A stretch of DNA of 64,000 nucleotides from Paenibacillus thalictri. GTDB taxonomy: Bacteria > Bacillota > Bacilli > Paenibacillales > NBRC-103111. The DNA lies in NCBI RefSeq assembly GCF_004307995.1, contig NZ_SIRE01000029.1, positions 1-64,000 on the forward strand, read 5' to 3'. Positions 32,839-42,716 of this stretch are shown piece by piece. Position 1 is the stretch's first letter; each line of letters starts with the position of its first letter. Under the pieces are notes generated by a model that was not told the origin of the DNA, ran no database searches, and saw only the letters and a list, made by a program, of their open reading frames with translations. The position numbers and the translations under genes are program-made.

Positions 32839-34029
32839 TCATCTACTTTCCTCTAGGTTTTTGATTTTGTTAACCTTGTTCACGCTTTTTACAGAACCCG
32901 CCAGTAGGTCATCGTAAAGCTGAAGCAGCTTGCTTTCTTCGCGCGACCAGTTGTAAGTTGCCTCGACCGCCGCTCTTCCCTTTTCACCCATTTCCTTCAG
33001 TTCCATCGGATGCTCCAGCATATATCGAATGGTCTGCGCCAGCATGGCCGGGTTTTGCGGATCCACCGCCACCCCGCTGCCCGTAGCTTCAACCGTCTTG
33101 ACATAAAGCGGAAAATTCGAGGTGATAAACGGGATCCGCAAAGCCATATATTCGAACATTTTTGTCGGAAACGATTCGAAGTAATTCGGATCGGGCTGCA
33201 AAACCGCAAGACCGATGGAGGATTTCTGAACGATCCGGTACGCCTCCGCCGCCTTCATATGTCCATGGAAGGTCACCTGTTTCGTTAATCCATAGTCGGC
33301 GCATTGCCGCTCCAGCTCGTTACGGTACTCGCCTGCGGCAGGTCCGATACAATCGAAGTGAAAGTCAATCCGTTGCTGTTTCAGAAGATGCAGCGCTTCG
33401 AGAACTACGCTGATCCCCCTCAGCCTTGTAACGCCGCCAATGTACACGAGGGAATTGGCTTGTTTCGCAACGCTCGACCGCTCGGGAAAAAGCGCCAGCT
33501 CGGCAAAATTTTGAACCACCGTTTTTTTCCAGCTTGCAGGATATAATTTGTCGTAGGACGCCTCCGCCAACACTAACGGGAACAGCCGGCATACCGTTAA
33601 TTCCAGCAATCTGTACATGCGGCTGATCAGCCGCCGGCAAGGTACCCATTGTTTATTTTGAATTTGTTCCGCTACGTTTTCATGAATGTCGTAAATGACC
33701 TTTTTTCCTAATAACTTAAGCATTATGCCTGCCGGCAGCAGCTCCGGATCATGGAAATGGTATATGTCCGCCTTCTGCTTCACCGCTTTGCTGAATACCT
33801 GCCACACCGTTTTGCTGATCCGCTCCACACGGTTTTTTGATTTCGGTACCGGAATGAAGCGGACTCCATCGACCTCCTCTTCGGTATTCTCTTGTTTCTG
33901 TGCTATGAGATTCACATCGTATCCCGCCGCGGCCAAACTTCTGGCTTGTTTATAAAAGATCCGGATGTCATACGGCTGGTGAACGGATGTCATGATGCAT
34001 ACTTTGGGTTTAGACCGAACCTTTCTCAT
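32839..34029 (-). CDS. Glycosyltransferase family 4
   Basis: This 396-aa GT-B enzyme has an N-terminal VCIMTSVHQPYDIRIFYKQARSL and DIYHFHDPELLPAG, and a C-terminal donor site FPTKMFEYMALRIPFITSNFPLYVKTVEATGSGVAVDPQ. The profile is that of WbpH/WbpJ-like transferases. It overlaps the wzy gene by 20 bp, with AAAGGAG upstream of the ATG. Donor and acceptor are unknown. Confidence 0.83.
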   Translation of the reverse strand: MRKVRSKPKVCIMTSVHQPYDIRIFYKQARSLAAAGYDVNLIAQKQENTEEEVDGVRFIPVPKSKNRVERISKTVWQVFSKAVKQKADIYHFHDPELLPAGIMLKLLGKKVIYDIHENVAEQIQNKQWVPCRRLISRMYRLLELTVCRLFPLVLAEASYDKLYPASWKKTVVQNFAELALFPERSSVAKQANSLVYIGGVTRLRGISVVLEALHLLKQQRIDFHFDCIGPAAGEYRNELERQCADYGLTKQVTFHGHMKAAEAYRIVQKSSIGLAVLQPDPNYFESFPTKMFEYMALRIPFITSNFPLYVKTVEATGSGVAVDPQNPAMLAQTIRYMLEHPMELKEMGEKGRAAVEATYNWSREESKLLQLYDDLLAGSVKSVNKVNKIKNLEESR

Positions 34030-35341
34030 GACTAGACTCTCCTTTGTTAATGGGAATTCTCAGGAAAGGAAGCAAACCCAGCATACAGAAGAAAAATCGA
34101 TTATCCAGCAAATCTCCGGTTACCTGTGCATTAAAGAATGTATTTAGCAGCAGCATAACCACAATTAGCTTTGGGAAATGCCGGGTCAGATTGCTGAGCG
34201 GGAACATGTAGCGAATGGAAGAAACAAACACGGCCAAAAAAAGCAGTAACCCGACGAGTCCCATTTCAACTAAAATTTCAGCGAACAAATTATGAGGGTA
34301 AAGCCTCATAGCGGAGGACATGCCGTAAAACAACGGGAAAGCGCCGATTCCGTAGCCCAAAATGGGTTTGTTTTCCCAGTACATGATTGAATCCTCGTAA
34401 TATTCGGCCCTTGTGTCCGCTGAACTCCCCATATCCCCGTTGCCGCCAAATAAAAAAGTCATCCTATACAACGTCTGGGTTTCTTCGTCCGTGATGATGA
34501 GGTATCCGACCACTCCGATACAAGCAACCAATATGGCGACAATCAGAAGCAGGTAACCGCGAACCTTGAAGCCCGCTGAGGATAACTTGAAAGCAAACAG
34601 CGCCGGCAGCATCGTACCCAGTATGGTAGCCAGAAAAGGTCCCCGGCCGCCGAGGTTCAGGAGCACATACATGTAATAACCGAAAGCCCCCAAGCCAAGC
34701 ACTTTGACCAGCAGATGATTTTTGCAAAACAGGATGTAGCCGAGAAGGACAAGCGCACCCGCTCCAACCACACGTCCCAGGCCAAGGTAACTTCCGTTTA
34801 ATGCTCTAATGTCCCAGTACATTGCTGTATTTCTAATCGATATATGACTTTCGATCGCGATCCATATGGAGAACAGGAAAAATACGGTTAGGAATCTTCT
34901 CATTCGTGCAGGATCCTGCGCGATGATTAATGAAGTGCCGGCCAGCGTCCAAGGAAGAATCGTAGCGACCTCAAACGCTTTTGTCGTGGAATACCCGGGT
35001 CCCGGCGTCCACCATAAGCTGGCGATGGCATAAGCGGCAAAAAACATATGAAGCAGCACGATCTTGAATCCGCCCTTGTCGATCATCAGCTTCCGTTCCA
35101 GCCATATTTTGCAGGCTGCCGCAAAGCTGATAAAAAAGAACAACAAGGTTATATCGATAGGAAACCATGAGAACCTCGGGTCGGCCTTAAATATGCCGGC
35201 AAACACAAACAGCATGAAAGCCGTTTCGAAGGAAAACACGGTTGAACTTAATCCGTGCAGCCATTTTTGCAGAAGAGAGCCGGATTTGGCTGATTCGAGG
35301 TACTTAAGCTCCAGTTTTCCCGCTGTGACTAACGACATCAT
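34010..35341 (-). CDS. wzy: O-antigen polymerase/ligase-like membrane protein (Wzy)
   Basis: This 443-aa polytopic protein has about eleven membrane segments and the O-antigen ligase (Wzy_C) signature near ADTRAEYYEDSIMYWENKPILGYGIGAFP. It should polymerise lipid-linked repeat units outside the membrane. It lies between the flippase and a glycosyltransferase gene. Either of two adjacent ATGs (35341 or 35338) could be used, with AGAGGA upstream. Confidence 0.8.
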   Translation of the reverse strand: MMSLVTAGKLELKYLESAKSGSLLQKWLHGLSSTVFSFETAFMLFVFAGIFKADPRFSWFPIDITLLFFFISFAAACKIWLERKLMIDKGGFKIVLLHMFFAAYAIASLWWTPGPGYSTTKAFEVATILPWTLAGTSLIIAQDPARMRRFLTVFFLFSIWIAIESHISIRNTAMYWDIRALNGSYLGLGRVVGAGALVLLGYILFCKNHLLVKVLGLGAFGYYMYVLLNLGGRGPFLATILGTMLPALFAFKLSSAGFKVRGYLLLIVAILVACIGVVGYLIITDEETQTLYRMTFLFGGNGDMGSSADTRAEYYEDSIMYWENKPILGYGIGAFPLFYGMSSAMRLYPHNLFAEILVEMGLVGLLLFLAVFVSSIRYMFPLSNLTRHFPKLIVVMLLLNTFFNAQVTGDLLDNRFFFCMLGLLPFLRIPINKGESSHEKGSV

Positions 35342-35355
35342 TCAATCCTCTTTTC

Positions 35356-36714
35356 TTATTCGGGATCGGGCATTAGTGCTTTCGAAAGTTCATTTTCACT
35401 TCTCGAAACATGTCTTTTCAAAGCTGCAGCCGATAAAACAAACAAACTGACGTAGCCAATCGATAAGCAAGCAGAATAAACTACCACAGCCTGCAGCGCT
35501 GAAAACCGCAATTGATAGGCTAATTCCAGCCCGCTGACAACCAATATAAATCTGCCGATGTCCCAGAACCATTGCCATTTCAGTTTCTCCAGCATGGTCA
35601 GCGTATTGGCCAGCGGAACAATGACGAGTTTAAGCAAATAAGTTACGGCAAGCACCTGCACGTAGGTTCCCGCTTCCCGCCAGTCTCCGCCGAAAACAAA
35701 ATGGAACAGCCAAGGAGCGGATACGGCAAGAACGGCGGTAGGGATCACTCCCCATGCAAACAGCTTTTTGGCCATGCTGTAAAACAACTCCATGAGGGAC
35801 CGCGGTTTTTCCAAAATATACGGGGAGCCCTCCCCGATGTATACCTGCCCTACCGACTGTCCGACCAAGTCCATGGGCGCTCCGATGACCCGTTGACTCA
35901 AAAGCAGCCATCCGGAAACCTCCGGCCCATACATCAATACCATCATCAACGGCACGATTTGCAGCCCTGCGCTGTTGATAAAAGCCGAGCTGCTGGCAAT
36001 CAGCGGAAACCCGCGATATTCATACGCTGTCTGTGCGAGTTTTTTCCATGTGACCGTTTTGAGCAGCTGCAGATCTTTTTTCCAAAGCTGAACCGCTAAG
36101 CCGCCGCCGCCGCCCATTCGAGAAAACACATCTCCCAGCAAAAGACCGATCTGACCGTACTGAAGAAATCCGACTCCCGTTTGAATGGCGAGCTGGCCAA
36201 CACTTTGGCTGATTCTAGTTCTGGCAAGTGCTTTATAATCTTTTCGCCGCAGTGCCCAGAAGCTTAAGGTTTGATATAAACCGAGACCAAACAAGCTGAG
36301 CGGCATCAGCCACAGATATCCTTTCAGCCCCTCGGCGTGAAGGTAACCGACAAGTTTATCCCCGACCGCATACCAGCCCGCACCCATCAGAAAACTCATC
36401 ATAGCGGCGATGATTAAAGAGAGCACCAGCAGGTTCGCCGCAAGCTTGTCGTCCTTTGGCAACGTAATCGCTGTATCGTATCTCAGCGACGCGACAACGG
36501 ATACCATCCCAAGGATGGAGATGTACACGGATAAATATCCGAATTCCGTTGGGTTGTACAATCGGGTTAGAAGGGGCGAAGCCAATATTTGTATGCCTTG
36601 CGCCAGAACCGTTCCGCTGACCAGCACCAGCACCTTCCTGATCAGCGGTCCCTTAATCAGGGATTTCACGCGGTTCTGTATCCTTCTATAGCCGATAATA
36701 TTTATTGGCAACAT
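35356..36714 (-). CDS. wzx: Polysaccharide flippase (Wzx, MOP superfamily)
   Basis: This 452-aa protein has about twelve membrane segments and the N-terminal LVSGTVLAQGIQILASPLLTRLYNPTEFGYLSVY, characteristic of Wzx-like oligosaccharide flippases. It would move the lipid-linked repeat unit across the membrane to Wzy. Its start overlaps the 3' end of the wbpA-like gene by 29 bp. Confidence 0.86.
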   Translation of the reverse strand: MLPINIIGYRRIQNRVKSLIKGPLIRKVLVLVSGTVLAQGIQILASPLLTRLYNPTEFGYLSVYISILGMVSVVASLRYDTAITLPKDDKLAANLLVLSLIIAAMMSFLMGAGWYAVGDKLVGYLHAEGLKGYLWLMPLSLFGLGLYQTLSFWALRRKDYKALARTRISQSVGQLAIQTGVGFLQYGQIGLLLGDVFSRMGGGGGLAVQLWKKDLQLLKTVTWKKLAQTAYEYRGFPLIASSSAFINSAGLQIVPLMMVLMYGPEVSGWLLLSQRVIGAPMDLVGQSVGQVYIGEGSPYILEKPRSLMELFYSMAKKLFAWGVIPTAVLAVSAPWLFHFVFGGDWREAGTYVQVLAVTYLLKLVIVPLANTLTMLEKLKWQWFWDIGRFILVVSGLELAYQLRFSALQAVVVYSACLSIGYVSLFVLSAAALKRHVSRSENELSKALMPDPE

Positions 36715-38029
36715 GTTTCCCCTTCATTGCGTTTCTCGTATCGAAGATGATGTTGGCCTTCTGCCCGACAAGCTCGAAATCAAACAGTGTGTGATCCGTT
36801 GCAATGAGAACCAAATCCGACTGTTCCAGATGCTCCGCAGTTAATGCCGCCGCCTCATACATCCGCCCATCATGCCGGCAGGAAGGAATATGAGGATCGC
36901 TGAATATGACGCTTGCCCCTCTCTTCTCCAGTTCATGAATGATCCGGAATACCGGCGACTCCCGATGATCATCGATATCCTTCTTATAAGCCAGACCCAA
37001 AATATACACCTGCGAGCCGTTTAACGATTTGCGCTCTTCGTTCAGAATCTGGCTGGCCCGTTCCACTACAAATTCAGGCATGCTGTTATTGATCTCGCCC
37101 GCCAGTTCAATCAGCCGGGTGTGGTAATTGTATTCTCTCGCCTTCCAGGTTAAATAAAACGGATCGATCGGGATGCAATGACCGCCGAGTCCCGGACCGG
37201 GATAAAACGCCATAAATCCGTAAGGTTTCGTTTTGGCGGCATCAATCACTTCCCAGACGTTGATTCCCATCCGGTTGCATAAGATGGCCATCTCGTTGGC
37301 TAAGGCGATGTTGATATTGCGGAACGTGTTCTCCAGTATTTTCTCCATCTCCGCAACCGCCGGACTTCCCACCTCGTGTACGTCCCCATCCAATACCGTT
37401 CTGTACATCGTAGCGGCTACCTTAGTACAATTGGGCGAAACCCCGCCTACGATCTTTGGTGTGTTTTTCGTGTTAAACTGCTTATTGCCGGGGTCTACCC
37501 GTTCCGGGGAATACGCCAGGAAGAAATCGATCCCGCATGTCAAACCGGATTGCTCCAGGATCGACTTGACCAGTTCTTCCGTTGTGCCCGGATACGTCGT
37601 GCTTTCCAACACGACCAGCATTCCGGGCCTCAAGTAACGGGATATCGTTCTGGCCGAATCTTCCACATAGCTGGTATCCGGCTGCTGATAAATATCGAGC
37701 GGAGTCGGTACGCAGATCGTAACGGCATCCACCTCATTAATGAAGCTAAAGTCCGAAGTGGCTCTCAGGTTCCCCGCAGTAACGATCGTTTGCAAATCTT
37801 CATCGATGACATCCCCGATATAGTTGATCCCTTGATTGACCATATCAACCTTGCTCGCCTGCACATCGAAACCGATGACGGTAAAGCCGGCTTTTGCTTT
37901 TTCTACAGCAAGCGGCAAACCTACATACCCAAGACCGATAACCCCAATTACAGCAGATTTTGTGTAAAATTTATTGATAAGTTTCTCCGCCAGCGGCGAA
38001 TTCGAAATACTGATTTCCAAAATACTCAT
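36686..38029 (-). CDS. wbpA: UDP-sugar 6-dehydrogenase (WbpA/WecC-like)
   Basis: This 447-aa nucleotide-sugar dehydrogenase has the NAD site IGVIGLGYVGLPLA, ESTTYPGTTEEL, and GPGLGGHCIPIDPFYLTW with the catalytic Cys in GGHCIP. It makes a UDP-uronic acid. With wbpB, wbpE, wbpD and wbpI neighbours the likely substrate is UDP-GlcNAc (WbpA activity), rather than UDP-Glc or UDP-ManNAc. The start ATG overlaps the wbpE stop (ATGA), with GGGGAG upstream. Gene symbol is by homology and context. Confidence 0.83.
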   Translation of the reverse strand: MSILEISISNSPLAEKLINKFYTKSAVIGVIGLGYVGLPLAVEKAKAGFTVIGFDVQASKVDMVNQGINYIGDVIDEDLQTIVTAGNLRATSDFSFINEVDAVTICVPTPLDIYQQPDTSYVEDSARTISRYLRPGMLVVLESTTYPGTTEELVKSILEQSGLTCGIDFFLAYSPERVDPGNKQFNTKNTPKIVGGVSPNCTKVAATMYRTVLDGDVHEVGSPAVAEMEKILENTFRNINIALANEMAILCNRMGINVWEVIDAAKTKPYGFMAFYPGPGLGGHCIPIDPFYLTWKAREYNYHTRLIELAGEINNSMPEFVVERASQILNEERKSLNGSQVYILGLAYKKDIDDHRESPVFRIIHELEKRGASVIFSDPHIPSCRHDGRMYEAAALTAEHLEQSDLVLIATDHTLFDFELVGQKANIIFDTRNAMKGKHVANKYYRL

Positions 38030-39162
38030 ACCATTTCTCCCCTCTCTGCATAAAAACGACGAACGATTTCAATGACATATTGCTGGTCTTCTCCGCTCAT
38101 TTCGGGATATAAAGGCAATGCCATCGTGCCGTCCGCCGCCTTCTCCGCTTCCGGCATACACCCTTCTTCATAACCCAACCCACGATAAACCTCCTGCAGG
38201 TGCAGCGGAACCGGGTAGTAGATCCCTGACGAAATACCGTGTTCGTTCAAATACTCCATCAGCTTTGTTCTTTCATCCGTTTTAATAATGTATAGATGAT
38301 AAATGGCATAGGCATAATCGGTTTCGGCCGGCAGCTGCAGCGGGAGTCCTTGGAGGCCTTGGCGGTATATTTCCGCTTTTTCCCGGCGGCTTGCATTCCA
38401 TCCGTCGAGATAGGGAAGTTTCACTTCAATCATCGCCGCCTGAAGCGAGTCAAGCCTGCTGTTATAACCGATCATTGAATGATAATATTTGGGGCTGCTG
38501 CCGTGTACGCGAAGAATACGAATTTTTCGGGCAAGCTCGTCATCGTTTGTAATGACCATACCGCCGTCCCCGAAACCTCCCAAATTTTTGGTTGGGAAAA
38601 AGGAGAAACATCCGGCCGTTCCGATGGACCCTGCCCGCTTCTCCCGATACTCGGAGCCCATCGCCTGGCAAGCATCTTCGATGACGTGAAGCCCGTATTT
38701 TTCCGCGATTGCCATCAATGGATCCATATGGACCGGATGACCGAATATATGAACCGGGATGATCGCTTTTGTTTTGTCAGTAATGGCCGCTTCGATTTTG
38801 GATACATCCATATTGTAAGTATCCGGCTCGATATCGATAAAAACCGGCGTTCCGCCCAACTGGGAAACCGCCTCGGCCGTTGCAAAAAACGTAAACGGCG
38901 TTGTGATGACTTCGTCCCCCGGACCTATTCCGAGCGCATCCAGCGTGAGCAGGAGCGCATCCGTGCCGTTGGCGACCCCGATTGCATGTTTGACATCGCA
39001 ATACTTGGCGACGGCTTGCTCCAAACGGTGTACCGCCGGGCCCATGATATAGTTCCCGCTTTCCAGCACCTCGTCGAGTGCGGGGCGAATTTCGTCTTTG
39101 AGTGCATTGTATTGTGCTTTGGCATCCATTAAAGGGATATTCCTCATTGTCATTTGGCTCAT
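38026..39162 (-). CDS. wbpE: UDP-3-keto-sugar 3-aminotransferase (WbpE-like)
   Basis: This 378-aa DegT-family enzyme starts IPLMDAKAQYNALKDEI and has NGTDALLLTLDALGIGPGDEVITTPFTFFATAEA, VIEDACQAMGSEY and the PLP lysine in FFPTKNLGGFGDGGM. The NLGGFGDGG form is typical of 3-aminotransferases such as WbpE, QdtB and FdtB. I chose ATG 39162 because AAAGGAA precedes it; the frame is open to 39201. It follows the wbpB-like gene and is coupled to wbpA. Confidence 0.84.
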   Translation of the reverse strand: MSQMTMRNIPLMDAKAQYNALKDEIRPALDEVLESGNYIMGPAVHRLEQAVAKYCDVKHAIGVANGTDALLLTLDALGIGPGDEVITTPFTFFATAEAVSQLGGTPVFIDIEPDTYNMDVSKIEAAITDKTKAIIPVHIFGHPVHMDPLMAIAEKYGLHVIEDACQAMGSEYREKRAGSIGTAGCFSFFPTKNLGGFGDGGMVITNDDELARKIRILRVHGSSPKYYHSMIGYNSRLDSLQAAMIEVKLPYLDGWNASRREKAEIYRQGLQGLPLQLPAETDYAYAIYHLYIIKTDERTKLMEYLNEHGISSGIYYPVPLHLQEVYRGLGYEEGCMPEAEKAADGTMALPLYPEMSGEDQQYVIEIVRRFYAERGEMV

Positions 39163-39193
39163 GGAAACTTCGTTCCTTTCTTCAACTAAATGA

Positions 39194-40216
39194 TTAAACA
39201 ACCGTGCTTTTATAATGTTCAGCAGCTTGATAAATATCGAGAACCAGCTTCAGAGCGTTGCGGCCGTCTTCCCCGGTAATGACCGGTGGCCTGTCGTGTA
39301 CAATAGCTTCCACCATATCGGCGACAATATGCTGATGGCCGGGTATGCCAAACGGATCTTCGTTAACACGTTGGATCAAGGAATCGGCATCTTCTTTGGA
39401 CATTCCTTCAAATGTCCAATGTTTGATCCAATTGGCCGTGGGTCCGCCGATCACGGCGCTTCCCGTCTCTCCGAATAAGCTGATCGATTCTTCGTAATTT
39501 TTGGGGTAAATCGTCGTTGCCGCTTCCACGAGGCCCACCGCTCCGTTTTCAAAATTAAGCAGCGCCACCGCTACATCTTCGCATTCAATATTTCGCAGCA
39601 TAGTAGCCGTGTAAGCCTGCACGTTATGAATCGGTCCCATAAGCCATAACAGCAGATCCATGCTATGAATGGCCTGGTTCATCAAAACCCCGCCATCCAT
39701 CAGCTTTGTCCCTCTCCAGGACGCCGTATCGTAATACCCTTGGCCCCGGTTCCAGCGAACCGTCGAATTGATGTGGCTGAATTTTCCGAACAAACCTTGT
39801 TTAACCGCCTGCTGCAGTTCCATCACAGCGGGGCGAAACCGGTTCGGATGCACCACGGTGAGCTTCACATGATGTTTGCGGCAAGCCCGAATCATCGCAT
39901 CCGCATCTTCCAGACTCAAAGCCATCGGTTTCTCCACAACTACGTGTTTCCCCGCCTGTGCGGCTTGAATCGCCAGATGGGCATGGGTACCGCTTGGCGT
40001 GCAAATCGACACGACATCAACGGTTGGATCATTCAAGATGTCTTCAAAGCTGGTCGTCCATTGCGGGACTCCGTACAGCTCGACGAATTGCAGCAAATTG
40101 TTACGATTTGTATCACAGACGGTATGAAGATTCGCACCACTAACCGATTGAATCGCTTCTACATGTTTTGCAGCGATATGGCCGCAGCCTACGATGGCAA
40201 ATTGAATCATGTCCAC
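39194..40216 (-). CDS. wbpB: Gfo/Idh/MocA sugar dehydrogenase (WbpB-like)
   Basis: This 340-aa oxidoreductase has the Rossmann motif FAIVGCGHIAAKHVEAI, the EKPMALSLEDADAMI strand with catalytic Lys, and HSMDLLLWLMGP. WbpB oxidises the C3 hydroxyl of UDP-GlcNAcA, giving the substrate for WbpE, so the gene order B-E-A is a functional unit. The start is either GTG 40216 or ATG 40210, both downstream of GGAAGGA. Confidence 0.82.
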   Translation of the reverse strand: MDMIQFAIVGCGHIAAKHVEAIQSVSGANLHTVCDTNRNNLLQFVELYGVPQWTTSFEDILNDPTVDVVSICTPSGTHAHLAIQAAQAGKHVVVEKPMALSLEDADAMIRACRKHHVKLTVVHPNRFRPAVMELQQAVKQGLFGKFSHINSTVRWNRGQGYYDTASWRGTKLMDGGVLMNQAIHSMDLLLWLMGPIHNVQAYTATMLRNIECEDVAVALLNFENGAVGLVEAATTIYPKNYEESISLFGETGSAVIGGPTANWIKHWTFEGMSKEDADSLIQRVNEDPFGIPGHQHIVADMVEAIVHDRPPVITGEDGRNALKLVLDIYQAAEHYKSTVV

Positions 40217-40238
40217 ATATTCCTTCCCATATTAGTTC

Positions 40239-42062
40239 CTAGGAAACGTTTTGATACGTAGGTACGATATGTTTGATCATTTCCCTAATGGCGCCTTGTT
40301 CTTCTCCAATCACTTTTTCCAGCATGCCGATTTCCTTCTCTAAGGCAGCTTTGCTGATATTGGCAGGTTTACCTATAAAGATTCGGTCGTGCCTGGTTGA
40401 ACCTAGCCCTTCTTCGCTTGTCAGCAGCTCTTCATACAATTTTTCCCCCGGACGGATCCCGGTCATCACAATGTCGATATCAACGTTTGGTTCGAATCCC
40501 GACAAGCGAATCAAGTCTTCGGCCAAGTCGATAATTTTAACCGGTTTCCCCATATCGAGGATGAATACCTCACCTCCGCCGGCGAACGCTCCAGCCTGGA
40601 TGACAAGCTGAACCGCCTCGGGAATCGTCATAAAGTAACGGATCATCTCAGGATGTGTGACCGTCACCGGTCCGCCTGTCGCGATTTGCTGCTTGAACTG
40701 CGGGATGACGCTTCCTCTGCTGCCAAGCACATTGCCGAAGCGAACGGCCACAAATTTGGTTGAGCTGTTCGCGTTCATGCTCTGGATAAACATTTCCGCA
40801 ATTCGTTTGGTCGCCCCCATGACACTGGTCGGATTTACGGCTTTGTCGGTGGATACGAGAACAAACTTCTCGGCTCTGTATAAATCCGCACATAAGGCAA
40901 CATTTTTCGTGCCAAACACGTTATTTTTAATGGCCTCCGAAGGGTTTTTCTCCATCAGCGGAACATGCTTGTGGGCAGCCGCATGAAATACGACCTGTGG
41001 CGACAAACGCTCAAAAATAATTTTCATCCGCCCCATGTCCTGCACATCCGCAATCACCGGTTCAATCTGCAATTCCGGGAATAACCGCCTCAGTTCCTGC
41101 TCGATGGCATAAATGCTGTTTTCCCCGTGCCCCAAAACGACCAGCTTCCGCGGATTATAAGGTGCAATCTGCCTGCACAGCTCGGAGCCGATGGAACCTC
41201 CCGCTCCGGTTATCAGAACCACTTTGTTCTGCACATAATCGGCGATACCGGCCAAATCCACCTTCACAGGCTCTCGTCCAAGCAGATCCTCCACCTCGAC
41301 GTTGCGGATTTCGTTCGTTGAAAGCCTGCCATGAATCAGATCATCGATTCTAGGGATGATTTTCAAATTCGCTTTCGTCAGCTTGCAAATATCGATGAAT
41401 CCGGAAATGGCTTTCTTAGGAGCCGAAGGCATTGCAATAATGATTTCTTCGATTTGCTGAATTTTGACAATATCGGCAATCCGGCTGCGATCTCCCATGA
41501 CGGGAATACCGCATATATCCTGATGCAGCTTCCGGGGATCGTCGTCTACGAACGCAACGGGGTACATCCTTGCATCCGGGTTAGCTTGCAGCTTGCCGGC
41601 CACCATGACGCCGCACGAGCCGGCACCGATGATGAGCGCTTTCTTCTTAGCTACAGTCGTTTTGGGCTGTCCCCCCCGGTTCACTACCCTCCGCGCAAAA
41701 CGTACGCCACCCATAAGCAAAAGCATCGATTCAAACGAAAGCACGGTGATGGATAACGGAATCACTTTTCCGGTCCAAAGATACGTAAGCGCGTAAGAAA
41801 TGATATGTCCTAGAGCGACCCCTTTCAGAATGGAAAGCAGTTCGCCGACGCTGGCATAACGCCAAATCCGGTGATACAAGCGGAACAGATACATGCTTAC
41901 CAGACATACTACAGTTGCCATGCACCCGTTGACCATCATCTGCTTGACATATTCCTTCGGAATCGTTCCGTCGAATCTTAAGTAATAGCACAACATAATA
42001 CTGGCCCAGATAATCGCTGTATCGGCTATTAAAAAAATCGATAATTTTTGGGACAATTTCAT
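40239..42062 (-). CDS. wbpM: Membrane UDP-GlcNAc 4,6-dehydratase (WbpM/CapD/PglF)
   Basis: This 607-aa protein has four N-terminal membrane segments, a first Rossmann domain (GAGSCGVMVAGKL) and a second catalytic short-chain dehydrogenase domain (TGAGGSIGSELCRQI). The active-site STDKAVNPTSVMGATKR shows Met in place of Tyr, as is normal for WbpM and CapD. It converts UDP-GlcNAc to UDP-4-keto-6-deoxy-GlcNAc, feeding the PglE- or ArnB-like aminotransferases. TAGGAG precedes the ATG. It is full length for the family. Confidence 0.9.
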   Translation of the reverse strand: MKLSQKLSIFLIADTAIIWASIMLCYYLRFDGTIPKEYVKQMMVNGCMATVVCLVSMYLFRLYHRIWRYASVGELLSILKGVALGHIISYALTYLWTGKVIPLSITVLSFESMLLLMGGVRFARRVVNRGGQPKTTVAKKKALIIGAGSCGVMVAGKLQANPDARMYPVAFVDDDPRKLHQDICGIPVMGDRSRIADIVKIQQIEEIIIAMPSAPKKAISGFIDICKLTKANLKIIPRIDDLIHGRLSTNEIRNVEVEDLLGREPVKVDLAGIADYVQNKVVLITGAGGSIGSELCRQIAPYNPRKLVVLGHGENSIYAIEQELRRLFPELQIEPVIADVQDMGRMKIIFERLSPQVVFHAAAHKHVPLMEKNPSEAIKNNVFGTKNVALCADLYRAEKFVLVSTDKAVNPTSVMGATKRIAEMFIQSMNANSSTKFVAVRFGNVLGSRGSVIPQFKQQIATGGPVTVTHPEMIRYFMTIPEAVQLVIQAGAFAGGGEVFILDMGKPVKIIDLAEDLIRLSGFEPNVDIDIVMTGIRPGEKLYEELLTSEEGLGSTRHDRIFIGKPANISKAALEKEIGMLEKVIGEEQGAIREMIKHIVPTYQNVS

Positions 42063-42071
42063 AATTTGCTC

Positions 42072-42716
42072 CTACCCGTAATACGCGCTGTAGCTCTCGC
42101 TGCTTCTCGGCACTTTGTTTAATACGGCACCTAATATCCGGGCGTTGGCGCGTTCCAGTTGAACTTTAACCTTTTTGATCAGTTTGCTTTTTGTTTTGCC
42201 GTAACCGACAACCAGCAGCACTCCATCGGCCAGACTTGCGAGTATTTGCGCATCGGTTACCCTGAGCATCGGAGGTGAATCGATAATGATGACGTCATAC
42301 GCTTTTCTTAACTCATACAGCATCAACTTCATCTGATTGGAAGCGAGCAGCTCCGGTAAATGATTCACGGTCGGACCGGAGGTAATCACATGGAATCCGG
42401 CAATTCCCGTTTCGCGTATGGCTTCGGCTATACTGCACTGCTGGGACAATACGTTTGACAAACCGGACCGGTTCACTATGGAAGCGAGCTCATGTATAGA
42501 TGGCCTTCGCATATCAGCGTCGATGAGCAGCACCTTTTTGTTGTCGATTGCACAGGCGGCGGCAAGCAGGAACGCATTGGTCGATTTCCCCTCCCCATCG
42601 ACGGCGGACGTAACAAGGATGACTTGGGAATCCAGCCCTCTTAATGCGAAACGGATGTTGGTGCGGAGCGATTTGAACGATTCCGGGATATGCATATTGT
42701 TAATTGACCGTAACAT
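42072..42716 (-). CDS. BY-kinase (CpsD/CapB-type tyrosine kinase)
   Basis: This protein of about 214 aa is a bacterial tyrosine kinase controlling polymer length. It shows Walker A SAVDGEGKST, Walker A' LLIDADMRRPS and Walker B IIIDSPP, and ends with a small Tyr cluster, YSAYYG. That cluster is shorter than in many CpsD proteins. It overlaps the Wzz-like adaptor gene. ATG 42716 has AGGTG upstream; GTG 42728 is the alternative. No PHP- or LMW-type tyrosine phosphatase gene lies in the polysaccharide locus. Confidence 0.87.
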   Translation of the reverse strand: MLRSINNMHIPESFKSLRTNIRFALRGLDSQVILVTSAVDGEGKSTNAFLLAAACAIDNKKVLLIDADMRRPSIHELASIVNRSGLSNVLSQQCSIAEAIRETGIAGFHVITSGPTVNHLPELLASNQMKLMLYELRKAYDVIIIDSPPMLRVTDAQILASLADGVLLVVGYGKTKSKLIKKVKVQLERANARILGAVLNKVPRSSESYSAYYG

